DNA of 64,000 nucleotides from Marinobacter zhanjiangensis (GTDB lineage: Bacteria; Pseudomonadota; Gammaproteobacteria; Pseudomonadales; Oleiphilaceae), in the NCBI RefSeq assembly GCF_014651935.1, contig NZ_BMXV01000003.1:186001-250000 (forward strand), in the 5' to 3' direction. Every line of letters begins with the position of its first letter. Position 1 is the first letter of the stretch. The position numbers and the translations under genes are program-made. This document shows positions 17,103 to 28,100 of this stretch, in pieces. Under the pieces are notes generated by a model that did no database searches, was not told the DNA's origin, and worked only from the letters and a program-made list of their open reading frames with translations.

Positions 17103-18554
17103 CTATCCGCCAAGTTTCTTCTGAAGAATCTCGTTAAACAGCTTGGGGTTCCCCTGTCCCTTGGAGGCTTTCATCAGAGGGCCCATAAAGCCACCCAGCA
17201 TCTTCTTGCGCTTCTTGGGATCTTCCTCGTTCTGGTACTGGGCTACCTGATCCGGCATGCCGGCCAGGACCTCGTCGACCATCTTCTCCAGCTCACCGGT
17301 ATCGGATACCTGCTTCAGGCCCTTGGCGTCGATGATGCCGTCGACATTATCGCTCTCGCCAGTCCACAGGGCCTCAAACACCTTCTTGGCGCCCGCAGAG
17401 GACACCGTGTTGTCCGCGATGCGGGTCACCAAAGCACCCAACTGGGCGCCGCTGATGGGGGAGTCGGCGACTGCCTTCTCTTCTGCGTTCAGCCGGGCAG
17501 AGAACTCACCCAGAATCCAGTTGGCAGACAGCTTGGCATCCTTACCGAGGTTCACTGTCTCTTCAAAAAAGGTCGCGAGTTTCGAGTCGCTGGCCAGCAG
17601 CCCGGCGTCGTAGTCGTTCAGTCCGTACTGCGCCTGGAAACGGGCCTTACGGGCGTCTGGCAGTTCCGGCAGGCTGTTACGGGCTTCTTCGATAAAGGCC
17701 TCGTCCAGCACCACGGGCAGCAGGTCCGGGCAGGGGAAGTAGCGGTAGTCGTTGGCTTCCTCCTTGGTGCGCATGGAGCGGGACTCGTCCCGGTCACCGT
17801 TATACAGGCGGGTTTCCTGCACGATCCTGCCGCCGTCCTCGAGAATGTCCATCTGCCGGTCCACCTCGTGGGCGATGGCCTGCTCCATGAAGCGGAAGGA
17901 GTTGAGGTTCTTGGTCTCGGTTCGGGTGCCCAGGGTGTCGGAACCCTTCGGCTTGAGGGAGATGTTCACGTCAAAGCGCATGGAGCCCTGGGACATGTCG
18001 CCATCGCCGATGCCCAGTGAAGTCACGATGCCGTGCAGTTTTTTGGCGAAGGCGACCGCTTCCTCGGCATTGTTCATGTCCGGCTCGGTGACAACTTCAA
18101 TCAGTGGTGTACCGGCCCGGTTCAGGTCCACCCCGGTCATGCCGTGGAAGTCCTCGTGCAGGGACTTGCCGGCGTCTTCTTCCAGGTGGGCGTGGTGGAT
18201 GCGCACCCGCTTGCTTTCGCCATTGCTCAGGTCAATGTCCACGTAGCCGGGGCCGACAATCGGGCGCTCCAGCTGGGTGGTCTGGTAGCCCTTGGGCAGG
18301 TCCGGGTAAAAGTAGTTCTTGCGCTCGAACACGGAGCGGCGTTCGATCTCGGCATTCACCGCCAGCCCGAACATCACCGCATAGCGGAAGGCCTGCTCAT
18401 TGGGCACCGGCAGGGTGCCGGGCATGGCCAGGTCAACGGCGTTGGCCTGGGTGTTGGGCTCGGCACCATAGGCGGTGCTGGAGCCGGAAAAGATCTTGGT
18501 GCGGGTGGCGAGCTGAACATGGATTTCCAGCCCGATCACGATATCCCATTGCAT
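17103..18554 (-). CDS. gatB: Aspartyl/glutamyl-tRNA amidotransferase subunit B
   Basis: Subunit of GatCAB, which turns misacylated Glu-tRNA(Gln) or Asp-tRNA(Asn) into the correct amide. It holds the kinase site that phosphorylates the misacylated residue. Landmarks are GLEIHVQLATRTKIFS at the start, YFYPDLPKGYQTTQ, the metal/ATP region RIHHAHLEEDAGKS, VDLNRAGTPLIEVVTEPD and a C-terminal YqeY-like tail ending in ILQKKLGG. 483 residues is normal. It is last in gatC-gatA-gatB, 12 bases behind gatA, with a good GGAG ribosome site. Confidence 0.97.
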   Translation of the reverse strand: MQWDIVIGLEIHVQLATRTKIFSGSSTAYGAEPNTQANAVDLAMPGTLPVPNEQAFRYAVMFGLAVNAEIERRSVFERKNYFYPDLPKGYQTTQLERPIVGPGYVDIDLSNGESKRVRIHHAHLEEDAGKSLHEDFHGMTGVDLNRAGTPLIEVVTEPDMNNAEEAVAFAKKLHGIVTSLGIGDGDMSQGSMRFDVNISLKPKGSDTLGTRTETKNLNSFRFMEQAIAHEVDRQMDILEDGGRIVQETRLYNGDRDESRSMRTKEEANDYRYFPCPDLLPVVLDEAFIEEARNSLPELPDARKARFQAQYGLNDYDAGLLASDSKLATFFEETVNLGKDAKLSANWILGEFSARLNAEEKAVADSPISGAQLGALVTRIADNTVSSAGAKKVFEALWTGESDNVDGIIDAKGLKQVSDTGELEKMVDEVLAGMPDQVAQYQNEEDPKKRKKMLGGFMGPLMKASKGQGNPKLFNEILQKKLGG

Positions 18555-18566
18555 GTAGAAATCTCC

Positions 18567-20012
18567 TTACCGGGGCTCGCGCTGGTGCCAGTCGGTCACC
18601 TGCTGGAACTGATGGGCGGCGTTCAGCAGCCGGGCTTCCGAAAAATAGTCGCCAATGATCTGCAGGCCAACCGGCAGGCCATCCACGAAACCGGCGGGAA
18701 TGGACATGGCCGGAACGCCGGCGAGGTTGACGGCAATGGTGAATACGTCCTCCAGGTACATGGTGACCGGGTCGGTGTTCTTCTCGCCCTGGGCAAACGC
18801 CGGCGAAGGCGACACCGGGCTCATCAGCACGTCCACTTCCCTGAACGCGTTGATAAAGTCCTGCTGGATCAGGCGGCGAACCTTCTGCGCCTTGAGGTAG
18901 TAGGCATCGAAGTAGCCGGCGGACAGGGCATAGGTGCCCACCAGGATGCGCCGCTTCACCTCTTCGCCAAAGCCTTCAGCCCGGGTCCGTGTGTAGAGGT
19001 CCATCAGGTCCCTGGGGTCCTCGCAGCGGTAGCCATAGCGTACACCGTCGAAGCGGGACAGGTTGGCCGAGGCTTCCGCCGGGGCGATCACGTAGTAGGC
19101 GGCAATAGCCAGCCCTGCATTGGGCAGCGACACTTCCTTTACCGTGGCGCCCAGCTTCTCGTACTCCTTTACCGCGTTGCGTACCTGCTGTTCCATGGCC
19201 GGGCTCAGCTGGTCGGAGAAGTATTCCCTGGGCAGGCCGATTTTCAGGCCCTTCATGGGCTCGTTCAGGGTGGCCGTGTAGTCCGGCACCTCCCGGTCGA
19301 CACTGGTGGAGTCCCTGGGATCGAACCCTGCCATCACGTTCAGCATCAAGGCATTGTCTTCGGCGGTGCGGGCCATGGTGCCGCCCTGGTCCAGGCTGGA
19401 AGCAAAGGCAACCATGCCGTAGCGGGATACCCGGCCGTAAGTAGGTTTGAGGCCGGTGATGCCACACAGGGACGCCGGTTGACGGATGGAGCCGCCGGTG
19501 TCTGTGGCGGTGGCCGCCGGCACCAGGCGTGCCGCTACAGCAGCGGCGGAACCGCCGGAGGAGCCGCCGGGCACGCGCTGGTTGCCCCAGGGGTTGGTGG
19601 TGGCACCGAAATAGCTGGATTCGGTGGACGACCCCATGGCGAACTCATCCATATTGGTCTTGCCAATACATACCGCGCCGGCCTCGCGGAACCTGGCCGT
19701 CACAGTGGCATCGTAAGGCGGCACGAAGTTCTCCAGCATTTTCGAACCACAGGTTGTGCGCACGCCATTGGTGCAGAACAGGTCCTTGTGGGCAAGGGGG
19801 AGGCCGGTCCAGGGCGTAGCCTTGCCGGCGGCCCGTTGCTGGTCGGCGGCCTCGGCTTCGGCCAGGGCCTGGTCTTCGGTGATGGTAATAAAACTATTGT
19901 ACTTGCCGTCCTCGGCCCGGATACGATCAAGGAACTGCCGGGTGAGTTCCACGCTGGAAATCGTGCCGCTGCCCAGCTCGCGGGAAAGTTCTGCTACGGA
20001 TTTGTTGTGCAT
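18567..20012 (-). CDS. gatA: Aspartyl/glutamyl-tRNA amidotransferase subunit A
   Basis: Amidase-signature subunit that hydrolyses glutamine and sends ammonia to GatB. The Ser-cisSer-Lys triad is complete: K76 ([12 protein letters not shown]), S151 ([12 protein letters not shown]) and S175 ([10 protein letters not shown]). The downstream [13 protein letters not shown] and SASLDQ-like loop ([12 protein letters not shown]) also match. 481 residues is the usual size. It lies between gatC (25 bases) and gatB (12 bases). Confidence 0.97.
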   Translation of the reverse strand: MHNKSVAELSRELGSGTISSVELTRQFLDRIRAEDGKYNSFITITEDQALAEAEAADQQRAAGKATPWTGLPLAHKDLFCTNGVRTTCGSKMLENFVPPYDATVTARFREAGAVCIGKTNMDEFAMGSSTESSYFGATTNPWGNQRVPGGSSGGSAAAVAARLVPAATATDTGGSIRQPASLCGITGLKPTYGRVSRYGMVAFASSLDQGGTMARTAEDNALMLNVMAGFDPRDSTSVDREVPDYTATLNEPMKGLKIGLPREYFSDQLSPAMEQQVRNAVKEYEKLGATVKEVSLPNAGLAIAAYYVIAPAEASANLSRFDGVRYGYRCEDPRDLMDLYTRTRAEGFGEEVKRRILVGTYALSAGYFDAYYLKAQKVRRLIQQDFINAFREVDVLMSPVSPSPAFAQGEKNTDPVTMYLEDVFTIAVNLAGVPAMSIPAGFVDGLPVGLQIIGDYFSEARLLNAAHQFQQVTDWHQREPR

Positions 20013-20037
20013 GATGATTCCTGGTGTCGCTGGTAGA

Positions 20038-20325
20038 TCACTCGATAACGCGGGGTACGAGGTACAGGCCGTTCTCGGTGGCCGGCGCGATGGCCTGGAA
20101 GGCGGCTCGCTGATTGGTTTCCGTGACCTCGTCGGGGCGCAGTTTCTGGACCGCGTCCAGGGGATGGGCCAGCGGCTCTACCGCGTCTGTATCAGCGGTA
20201 CCCAACTGGTCCACCAGGTCGAGGATGTTGCCCAGGTCCTTTTCCAGGGCCGACACCTGCTCATCATCCACCTGGATGCGGGCAAGCACCGCGACTTTTT
20301 CAATGTCCGTGCGGGAAATGGTCAC
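20038..20325 (-). CDS. gatC: Aspartyl/glutamyl-tRNA amidotransferase subunit C
   Basis: Small 95-residue subunit that wraps GatA and helps fold the complex. The N-terminal helices ([35 protein letters not shown]) and the C-terminal [14 protein letters not shown] segment are family hallmarks. It leads the gatCAB operon and is divergent from mreB across about 180 bases, as in Pseudomonas. Confidence 0.95.
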   Translation of the reverse strand: MTISRTDIEKVAVLARIQVDDEQVSALEKDLGNILDLVDQLGTADTDAVEPLAHPLDAVQKLRPDEVTETNQRAAFQAIAPATENGLYLVPRVIE

Positions 20326-20362
20326 GCATTGCCTCCGGGGTCGTTAAAAACGAACATGTTAA

Positions 20363-21544
<1,182 letters not shown>

Positions 21545-21585
21545 TCATGGCACCAGGTGCCGTCCTTACAGTCTCGCTCCTGATG

Positions 21586-21614
21586 CCGCCGCTGGAGGGA
21601 AACCTCAGCGGCGG
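21586..21614 (+). promoter_or_regulatory. Hairpin between mreB and mreC, candidate attenuator
   Basis: CCGCCGCTG (21586-21594) pairs with CAGCGGCGG (21606-21614). AGG and CCT extend the stem to a GAAA tetraloop with one bulged G. No T-run follows, so full termination is unlikely; pausing, partial termination or protection of the mreB 3' end are possible. Confidence 0.55.
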
Positions 21615-21643
21615 TTGCGTTATCGGGGCAGGGGGGCTGTGCC

Positions 21644-22567
21644 ATTAAGACCATCTTTGTCCAGGGCCCGGTCCCCGGTTTTCGGCTCCTGTTCGTGCTG
21701 GTGCTGTCACTGGTGCTGATTGTGGCGGATGCCCGATTTGATCGTCTGGAACCGGTTCGCAGCAGTATTGCCAGCTTTCTTGCCCCGGTGTTCTGGCTGG
21801 GCAATGCGCCGGATCGTTTCAGTGGCTGGTTCGCCGGCGTGATCACTCCCCGTGAAGATCTCCTCAGCGAGAACGAGGCGCTCAGGGCGCGCCTGATGGT
21901 GCTCGAGCGCCGCGCGCTCAAATATGGTGCCCTGGCCGCCGAAAACAACCGACTGCGCGATCTGATGAATGCCTCCGACACCCTGGACGACCGGGTCGTG
22001 GTGGCGGAAGTGGTCGGCGTGTCGCCGGATCCGTTTTCCCATGAAGTGATTATCAACAAGGGCCGGCGTGATGGTGTCACTGCCGGTCAGGCGATTCTTG
22101 ATGCTCACGGTCTGATGGGGCAGGTGCTGTATACCTCTGCCTTTACCTCGCGAGTGCTGCTGATTTCCGACAGTAGCCATGCGGTGCCCGTGGAAGTGCT
22201 GCGTAATGGCCTGCGGGCCATCCTCCTTGGCAACGGCAACATCAGCCAGCTTGAGCTGGTCCATGTCCCTGATACGGCGGACATCCGGGAAGAGGATGTG
22301 CTGGTCAGTTCGGGGCTGGGTGGTCGCTTCCCGAAGGGGTATCCGGTCGCCGAGGTGTCGTCCATCAGCAAGGAGCCCGGGGCCCCGTTTGTGACCATCC
22401 AGGCGACGCCGCTGGCCCGGCTGAGCCGGAGCAAGCTTGTGTTGGTGGTGTTCCAGGGCGCTGGCGCCGCTGATGCCGATGAGCTTTACGATCAGCAGGG
22501 TGCCGGGCAGCAGGGCGCGGGGGCCGGTTCCGGTAATGCCGATGATGGCGGCGGGGAGAGTAACTGA
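21644..22567 (+). CDS. mreC: Rod shape-determining protein MreC, apparent ATT start
   Basis: Bitopic inner-membrane protein linking MreB to PBP2 and RodA. It has a short cytoplasmic tail, one membrane helix (LLFVLVLSLVLIVAD), a coiled coil (ENEALRARLMVLERR...LAAENNRLRDLM) and the periplasmic double beta-barrel. The usual N-terminus (E. coli MKPIFSRGPSL) is matched by IKTIFVQGPVPGFRLL. In frame, nothing but an ATT at 21644 can start this, seven bases after AGGGGGG. No ATG, GTG or TTG lies between the upstream stop (21581) and a GTG at 21695, which would remove the cytoplasmic tail and part of the helix. I therefore place the start at ATT, as in infC. mreD overlaps the stop by one base. Confidence 0.85.
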   Translation: MKTIFVQGPVPGFRLLFVLVLSLVLIVADARFDRLEPVRSSIASFLAPVFWLGNAPDRFSGWFAGVITPREDLLSENEALRARLMVLERRALKYGALAAENNRLRDLMNASDTLDDRVVVAEVVGVSPDPFSHEVIINKGRRDGVTAGQAILDAHGLMGQVLYTSAFTSRVLLISDSSHAVPVEVLRNGLRAILLGNGNISQLELVHVPDTADIREEDVLVSSGLGGRFPKGYPVAEVSSISKEPGAPFVTIQATPLARLSRSKLVLVVFQGAGAADADELYDQQGAGQQGAGAGSGNADDGGGESN

Positions 22568-23043
22568 TGCTGTCGATTATCAGCTACCCGGTCATGTTTG
22601 TCAGTATTCTGTTGTCACTGGTGCTGAGCATTTCCCTGTTCCCGTCGGCCTGGTTCGAGTTCCGCCCCGAGTGGCTGGGGCTGATGGTGTTCTACTGGAC
22701 GTTCCGGGCGCCGGCCCAGTTCGGCATTCTTATGGCCTGGGTGCTCGGGCTGCTGCTGGATGTGCTGGAAGCCACGCCCCTGGGGGTGAACGGACTGGGC
22801 ATGGCGATGATCGCCTTTCTGGTGCTGACGGTACATCAGCGCTTGCGTATGTTCCCCCTGGTGCAGCAGTGTGTGATTGTGTTCCTGCTGTTGGGCATCA
22901 ACCAGATGCTGGTCCACTTTATCAAGCAGTTGCTGGGCGCTGAATCCACCGGCTTCGCCTATCTCTGGCCCGCTGCCACCAGTGCCTTGTTGTGGGTGGT
23001 GGTGTGTCCGTTGCTGGACAGGTTGAACCTCAGGCTGGGCTGA
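22567..23043 (+). CDS. mreD: Rod shape-determining protein MreD
   Basis: Polytopic inner-membrane partner of MreC. The 158 residues are almost entirely hydrophobic, with about five helices and the family pattern FEFRPEWLGLMVFYWTFRAP...GLLLDVLEATPLGVNGL. Its ATG overlaps the mreC stop (TGATG), so translation is coupled and the level follows MreC. maf follows 24 bases later. Confidence 0.93.
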   Translation: MLSIISYPVMFVSILLSLVLSISLFPSAWFEFRPEWLGLMVFYWTFRAPAQFGILMAWVLGLLLDVLEATPLGVNGLGMAMIAFLVLTVHQRLRMFPLVQQCVIVFLLLGINQMLVHFIKQLLGAESTGFAYLWPAATSALLWVVVCPLLDRLNLRLG

Positions 23044-23067
23044 ACCCGACATCCGGGAAATGGCATC

Positions 23068-23658
23068 ATGACCAGAGACGTCATACTGGCCTCGGCGTCG
23101 CCACGCCGGGCCGAACTGCTGCGGCAGCTTGGGCTATCCTTTGAAATATTGCCGGTCGACATCGACGAGTCTCCGCACATTGGTGAATTGCCAGCGGACT
23201 ATGTGCACCGGCTGGCAATGGAGAAAGCCCTGACCGGCTATCAGCGCCATGGTCGGCGGGAGGCTCTGGTGCTCGGCTCGGATACCACGGTGGTGCTCGA
23301 CGGGCAGATCCTTGGCAAGCCGGCGGATGAGGCAGAAGCCCGGGGGCTGTTAGGGTTATTGTCCGGCCGGGAGCACCAGGTTGTTACCGGTGTCGCCCTT
23401 GCCGTGGAGAGCGGTGTCGAGGTCCGGGTCAGCGTTACGGAGGTCCGCTTCCGCGCCCTGGATCCTCGTGAGGTTGATGCCTATTGCGCCACCGGTGAAC
23501 CCATGGACAAGGCCGGCGCCTATGGTATACAGGGCCGTGGTGGTGCCTTCGTGGCCAGCCTGAGGGGCAGTTATAGCGCGGTGGTCGGCCTGCCGCTGGA
23601 TATCACCGCCAGCCTGCTGGCGGATGCCGGCCTGCCGGTCTGGGACTACTGGAACTGA
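23068..23658 (+). CDS. maf: Maf-family nucleotide pyrophosphatase
   Basis: House-cleaning nucleoside-triphosphate pyrophosphatase. The 196 residues show the ILASASPRRAELLRQLG phosphate loop, DIDESP, GSDTTVVLDGQILGKP and DKAGAYGIQGRGG motifs. Position after mreBCD and before rng matches E. coli YhdE, which prefers dTTP and UTP; specificity here is inferred from this synteny. A link to septum formation has been proposed for Maf but is not visible in sequence. Confidence 0.94.
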   Translation: MTRDVILASASPRRAELLRQLGLSFEILPVDIDESPHIGELPADYVHRLAMEKALTGYQRHGRREALVLGSDTTVVLDGQILGKPADEAEARGLLGLLSGREHQVVTGVALAVESGVEVRVSVTEVRFRALDPREVDAYCATGEPMDKAGAYGIQGRGGAFVASLRGSYSAVVGLPLDITASLLADAGLPVWDYWN

Positions 23659-23673
23659 CAAACGGAGAATGAC

Positions 23674-25161
23674 ATGAGCGAAGAAATCCTGATCAACGTT
23701 ACCCCCGTGGAAACCCGGGTGGCACTGGTTGAAAACGGGATGCTTCAGGAGGCTTATGTCGAGCGCACCAGTCGCAAGGGCATTGTCGGCAATATATTCA
23801 AGGGCAAGGTGGTCCGGGTATTGCCCGGCATGGAAGCGGCGTTCGTGGATATTGGTCTGGAGCGGGCCGCCTTCATTCACGCCTCCGATGTGGTGCCGGT
23901 GGATGCTGGCGGCGACAACGGGCAGGCCACTGACGGCCCCCGCACCGTGCCGGATATCCGTACCCTGCTGCGTGAGGGGCAGTCGCTGGTGGTCCAGGTG
24001 ACCAAGGACCCTATCGGTACCAAGGGCGCCCGGCTGACCACCCAGCTGTCGATTCCCTCCCGCTACCTGGTGTTCATGCCCGGCGTTCACCATGTGGGCA
24101 TTTCCCAGCGCATCGAGGATGACAATGAGCGGGCACGCCTCAAGCAGACGCTGGAAACCGCGATTGGCGACCAGGACCACTGTGCCGGCGGCTTTATCAT
24201 CCGCACGGCTGCCGAGGGCGTCGCCGAGGAGGATCTGCTGGCGGACATGGCGTACCTGCAGCGTCTCAACCACTCTATTGTCGAGCGTATTGAGCACGTC
24301 AGGGCGTCAGCCATTGTTTACCAGGACCTGCCACTGTTCATTCGTACCATCCGGGATCTGATTCGCCCGCAGACCGAAAAGGTCCGCATCGACTCCCGCG
24401 AGAGCCACCAGCGGGTCATGGAGTTCGTCCGCGAATTTGTGGTCGAGTTCGAGAACAAGGTGGAATACTACCCGGGCGAGCGTCCCCTGTTTGACCTCTA
24501 CAGTGTGGAAGATGAGATCCAGAAAGCTCTCAGCCGCAAGGTTCAGCTCAAGTCTGGTGGTTATGTCATCATCGATCAGACCGAGGCCATGACCACCATC
24601 GACATCAATACCGGTGCCTTCGTGGGGCATCGCAATCTGGAAGAAACCATCTTCAAGACCAACCTTGAGGCGGCAAGGGCTATCAGCCGACAGCTGCGGC
24701 TGCGTAATCTCGGCGGTATCATTATTATCGATTTCATTGACATGGAAGACCCGGAGCACCAGCGACAGGTGCACCGCATGCTGGAAAAGATGCTGGAACG
24801 GGACCATGCCAAGACCAAGATCACCGGTGTCTCCGAACTGGGGCTGGTGGAAATGACACGCAAACGGACCACCGAAAGCCTGGGCCAGATCCTGTGTGAG
24901 CCCTGCCCGATCTGTGACGGGCGTGGCTTCCTCAAGACCGCGGAAACCGTATGCTACGAAGTCTTCCGCGAGATTCTGCGGGTCAACCGTGCCTATGAGG
25001 CAGAGAGTTACCTGGTGATGGCGTCACAGAAGGTGGTCGACAGGCTGCTGGATGAGGAGGCCGATAATGTGGCGGACCTGGAAACCTTTATCGGAAAGTC
25101 GATACGGTTTCAGGTTGAGCCCTTCTACAGCCAGGAACAATACGATGTGGTCCTGCTCTGA
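23674..25161 (+). CDS. rng: Ribonuclease G
   Basis: Endoribonuclease of the RNase E/G family that trims the 5' end of 16S rRNA and decays some mRNAs. An N-terminal S1 domain interrupted in the family manner (GIVGNIFKGKVVRVLPGMEAAFVDIGLERAAFIHASD) leads to the DNase-I-like catalytic part with the metal aspartates in IDINTGAFVG and IIIDFIDM. A zinc-link CEPCPICDGRGF follows. There is no C-terminal scaffold, so this is RNase G, not E (495 residues). An AGGAG-like ribosome site precedes the ATG. Confidence 0.96.
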   Translation: MSEEILINVTPVETRVALVENGMLQEAYVERTSRKGIVGNIFKGKVVRVLPGMEAAFVDIGLERAAFIHASDVVPVDAGGDNGQATDGPRTVPDIRTLLREGQSLVVQVTKDPIGTKGARLTTQLSIPSRYLVFMPGVHHVGISQRIEDDNERARLKQTLETAIGDQDHCAGGFIIRTAAEGVAEEDLLADMAYLQRLNHSIVERIEHVRASAIVYQDLPLFIRTIRDLIRPQTEKVRIDSRESHQRVMEFVREFVVEFENKVEYYPGERPLFDLYSVEDEIQKALSRKVQLKSGGYVIIDQTEAMTTIDINTGAFVGHRNLEETIFKTNLEAARAISRQLRLRNLGGIIIIDFIDMEDPEHQRQVHRMLEKMLERDHAKTKITGVSELGLVEMTRKRTTESLGQILCEPCPICDGRGFLKTAETVCYEVFREILRVNRAYEAESYLVMASQKVVDRLLDEEADNVADLETFIGKSIRFQVEPFYSQEQYDVVLL

Positions 25162-25163
25162 GT

Positions 25164-28100
25164 GTGATGACCGAACAAACCCCAGCCCCAGCCGGCAAGA
25201 ACCCTGAGCGCAAGCCGCGCACCAGGGCCGCCGGCCTGCTCCTGAAAGCAGCCGTCTGGCTGCTGGTGTTCCTGCTGATCATCGTTGCCCTGGGCACTGC
25301 GGGAGCCAGGTACATGGCACGGCATATTGACGATTACCGGCCCGCCATTGAAGCTCTGCTCAGCGAGCGCCTGGGCCAGGAAGTCACCATCAGCGGCCTG
25401 TCGGCAAGCTGGCAGGGGCCCGACCCCGTGCTGCAGGCCAGTCGCCTTGATATCGCCCACCACTCCAGGGACGACGCCAGTGCCGTTGCCCTGCAACACC
25501 TCCTGCTGCGGCTGGATGGCCCCCGTTCGCTGTTGCGTATGGGGCTGGTGTTCCAGCGCATCGAGGCAGACGGGCTGGATCTGGTGGTGACCCGTGGGGC
25601 GGGCACGGATATCGGTATTGAGGGCCTGCGCCTGCCCGAGTCCGGGCCGGGGTTGTCCGAAACCGGGGGCCTTTCCGGTGAGCAGTGGCTGCAGCCCCAG
25701 CGTTGGCTGAATGAGCTGGCGGGGCGGATATCGGATCCGGAAATCCGCCTGACTCACCTGACGGTCGGATTGCAAACGCCGGACGCGGAAACCCTGTTTG
25801 TAGACATACCGCAGCTGGATCTGGCCTACGATGATGAGCGCTTGTCCGCCTCCGGGCGCGCCATGCGCCAGGGCACCCTGGAGCAGCTGGTCACCTTCTC
25901 GATTCAGGGGACCGACCTGTTCGAGGGACGGTTTACCGGGAAGGTATGGGCGGACATTACCCCCGGCGGGATTCTTGAGGCGGCGACTCGTGGGCTGCAA
26001 TGGCGGCATTTTCAGCTGCAGGGCCTCGATGCCAGTGCCACCACCTGGCTGAGCTTCGAAAACGGCCGGCTTGAGCGCCTTAACGGCCGCATCGACATGC
26101 CTCGCCTGGAACTGGACAGTGATCTGGCAACGCTGCCGGCCATCGAGGCTCTGGCCGCGCGCATCGGCTGGCGGCGAACCGCAGAAGGGGGTGAGCTGAC
26201 GGTTCAGGATCTGCAATGGCGCTGGCAGGATGAGGCGGTAACGGGCTTGTCGTTGAAACTCGGTTATGACCGTCTACGTTACCGTGTTGCCGCTGCGGAT
26301 CTGCCTCTGGGCCTTCTGGCGCGGATGGCAGTGGAGTCGAACCTGCTCCCGGCAAGGGTCGAACCCGAGGTGGCCGGGCTGAGCCCCGAAGGCCGGTTGT
26401 CACTCCTGCACCTGATGCTGCCCCGTGATGATCCTGGTGAGTTCGAGGTATCGGCGGTGTTCGACGAGGCCGGTGTCCAGCCCCATCGCGGCGCCCCGGG
26501 TGGCCGCAACCTGCAGGGCCGGCTCTGGCTGAGTCGGGATGGCGGCCGGTTCAGGGTCGAAGGTAAGGATATGACTCTACTCGTGCCGAACCTGTATGCG
26601 CAGCCGCTGACCTTCAGCCACACCGAGGGTGAGGTGGCATGGCGTAACGAGGGCGGCATCACCCGGGTATTCGGCCGGAACCTGGAGGTGACCCACGGCG
26701 AGACTACCCGTGCTAACGGTGCCTTTGACCTGCGGCTTGATCGTTACGGTGAGGACAACCTGGGTCTCAGAATTGCCGTGGCCAATGCCCCGGCCAGTAA
26801 GCTGTCGGTGTTCCTGCCGTCGAGGGTTCTGGATCAGCAACTTTATGACTGGCTTACCCGTGCGGTCACCGGTGGTGAGCTGGTCAGTGGAGAATTCTAC
26901 GGCCATGGGCAGATTGGCGACGGGCGTCCAAAGAGCAGTTTCAGTACCGCCATGGAATACCGTTTCCGCGATGCCAGCATTCGCTACGAGCCATCGTGGC
27001 CTGAGGTTACCGGGGCCAGTGGTACCGTTACCATCCATGATCGCGATACCCGTGTGGTCCTGGATAAGGCCACCACCGGCGGCGTGGCACTGGGCGGTGC
27101 CGAGGTTGAGGTGGTGCAGGGAGCCGACGCGCCGACTGTCCGGGTGTCAACCAGCGCAAGGCTGACCGGCGAACAGGCGGGTTACTGGCTCAGGGAGACT
27201 CCGCTGGGCCGGATGGCAGGGGACGTGGGCCAGAGCCTTTCCGTCTCCGGTGATTATGATCTGGATCTGTCCCTGTGGGTGCCACTGGCGGTCGGGCAGG
27301 ATGTGGGTGTCGAGGCGAGCTTGCAGACGGAAAACGGTGGTCTTTTGTACTCACCGGCCAATTTGCGCTGGCAGAACATCCGTGGTGCTGTGAGCTACAG
27401 CAGCGAGAATGGTATCAGTGAGGATCCCCTGTCTGCCCATTTTCTCGGCCAACCGGTTGGCATCCGGTTGCGTACGGATCCGGGTCGCGGTGCGCTGACT
27501 ATCATCCAGTCCGGGCAGACCTCCGTGGCTTCGCTGACGGCAGCGCTGATGCCGCAGGGACAGTCGCTGCCCGGCTTGTCCGGTTGGTTGCCCTACACCG
27601 CCCGCCTGGACGTTGTGCCCGGGGCCGATGCCCAGTTGGCGGTAACCACCAATGGCTCGGGAGTACGCTCGGAGTGGCCCGCACCACTGTCCCGGGAGCC
27701 CGGCCCTGATGAAACCATTGAAGCCCTGCTGCGCTGGCCGGAGGGTGATCAGCTGTTGCTGGAAGCCCAGTGGGGGCAGCGACTGTCTGCGGCACTGGAG
27801 TGGCAGGGGGACCGTTTCCGTAGTGGTCAGGTGGTCATGGGTAACGATTCCGCCCGCTTTCAGGTCGAGGATGGGCTGATGGTCCGGGCCGCTTTCGACC
27901 GTTTTGCTCCGGCCCGCTGGCAGGACTGGCTCGAACGCCTGGGTGTTGGCATCAGTGGATCATCATCGGGCGCCGAAGGCACGGGAGAAAGGTTCGACTG
28001 GCTGAACAACATTGATCTCAGGATGGATGAACTCCTTCTCGGGGACAGCGCGATTCCCGGCCTCCGGATCATGGCACGCCCCCAGCCGGATGGCTGGCTA

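Noticed and set aside
18033..20036. 667-codon open frame on the plus strand across gatB/gatA
   Set aside because: It is the mirror of two certain genes; high GC keeps the antisense frame open, and its translation is rich in G, H, Q and V without any domain.
21695..22567. GTG at 21695 as the mreC start
   Set aside because: It would remove the conserved cytoplasmic tail and part of the membrane helix, whereas ATT 21644 has a good ribosome site.
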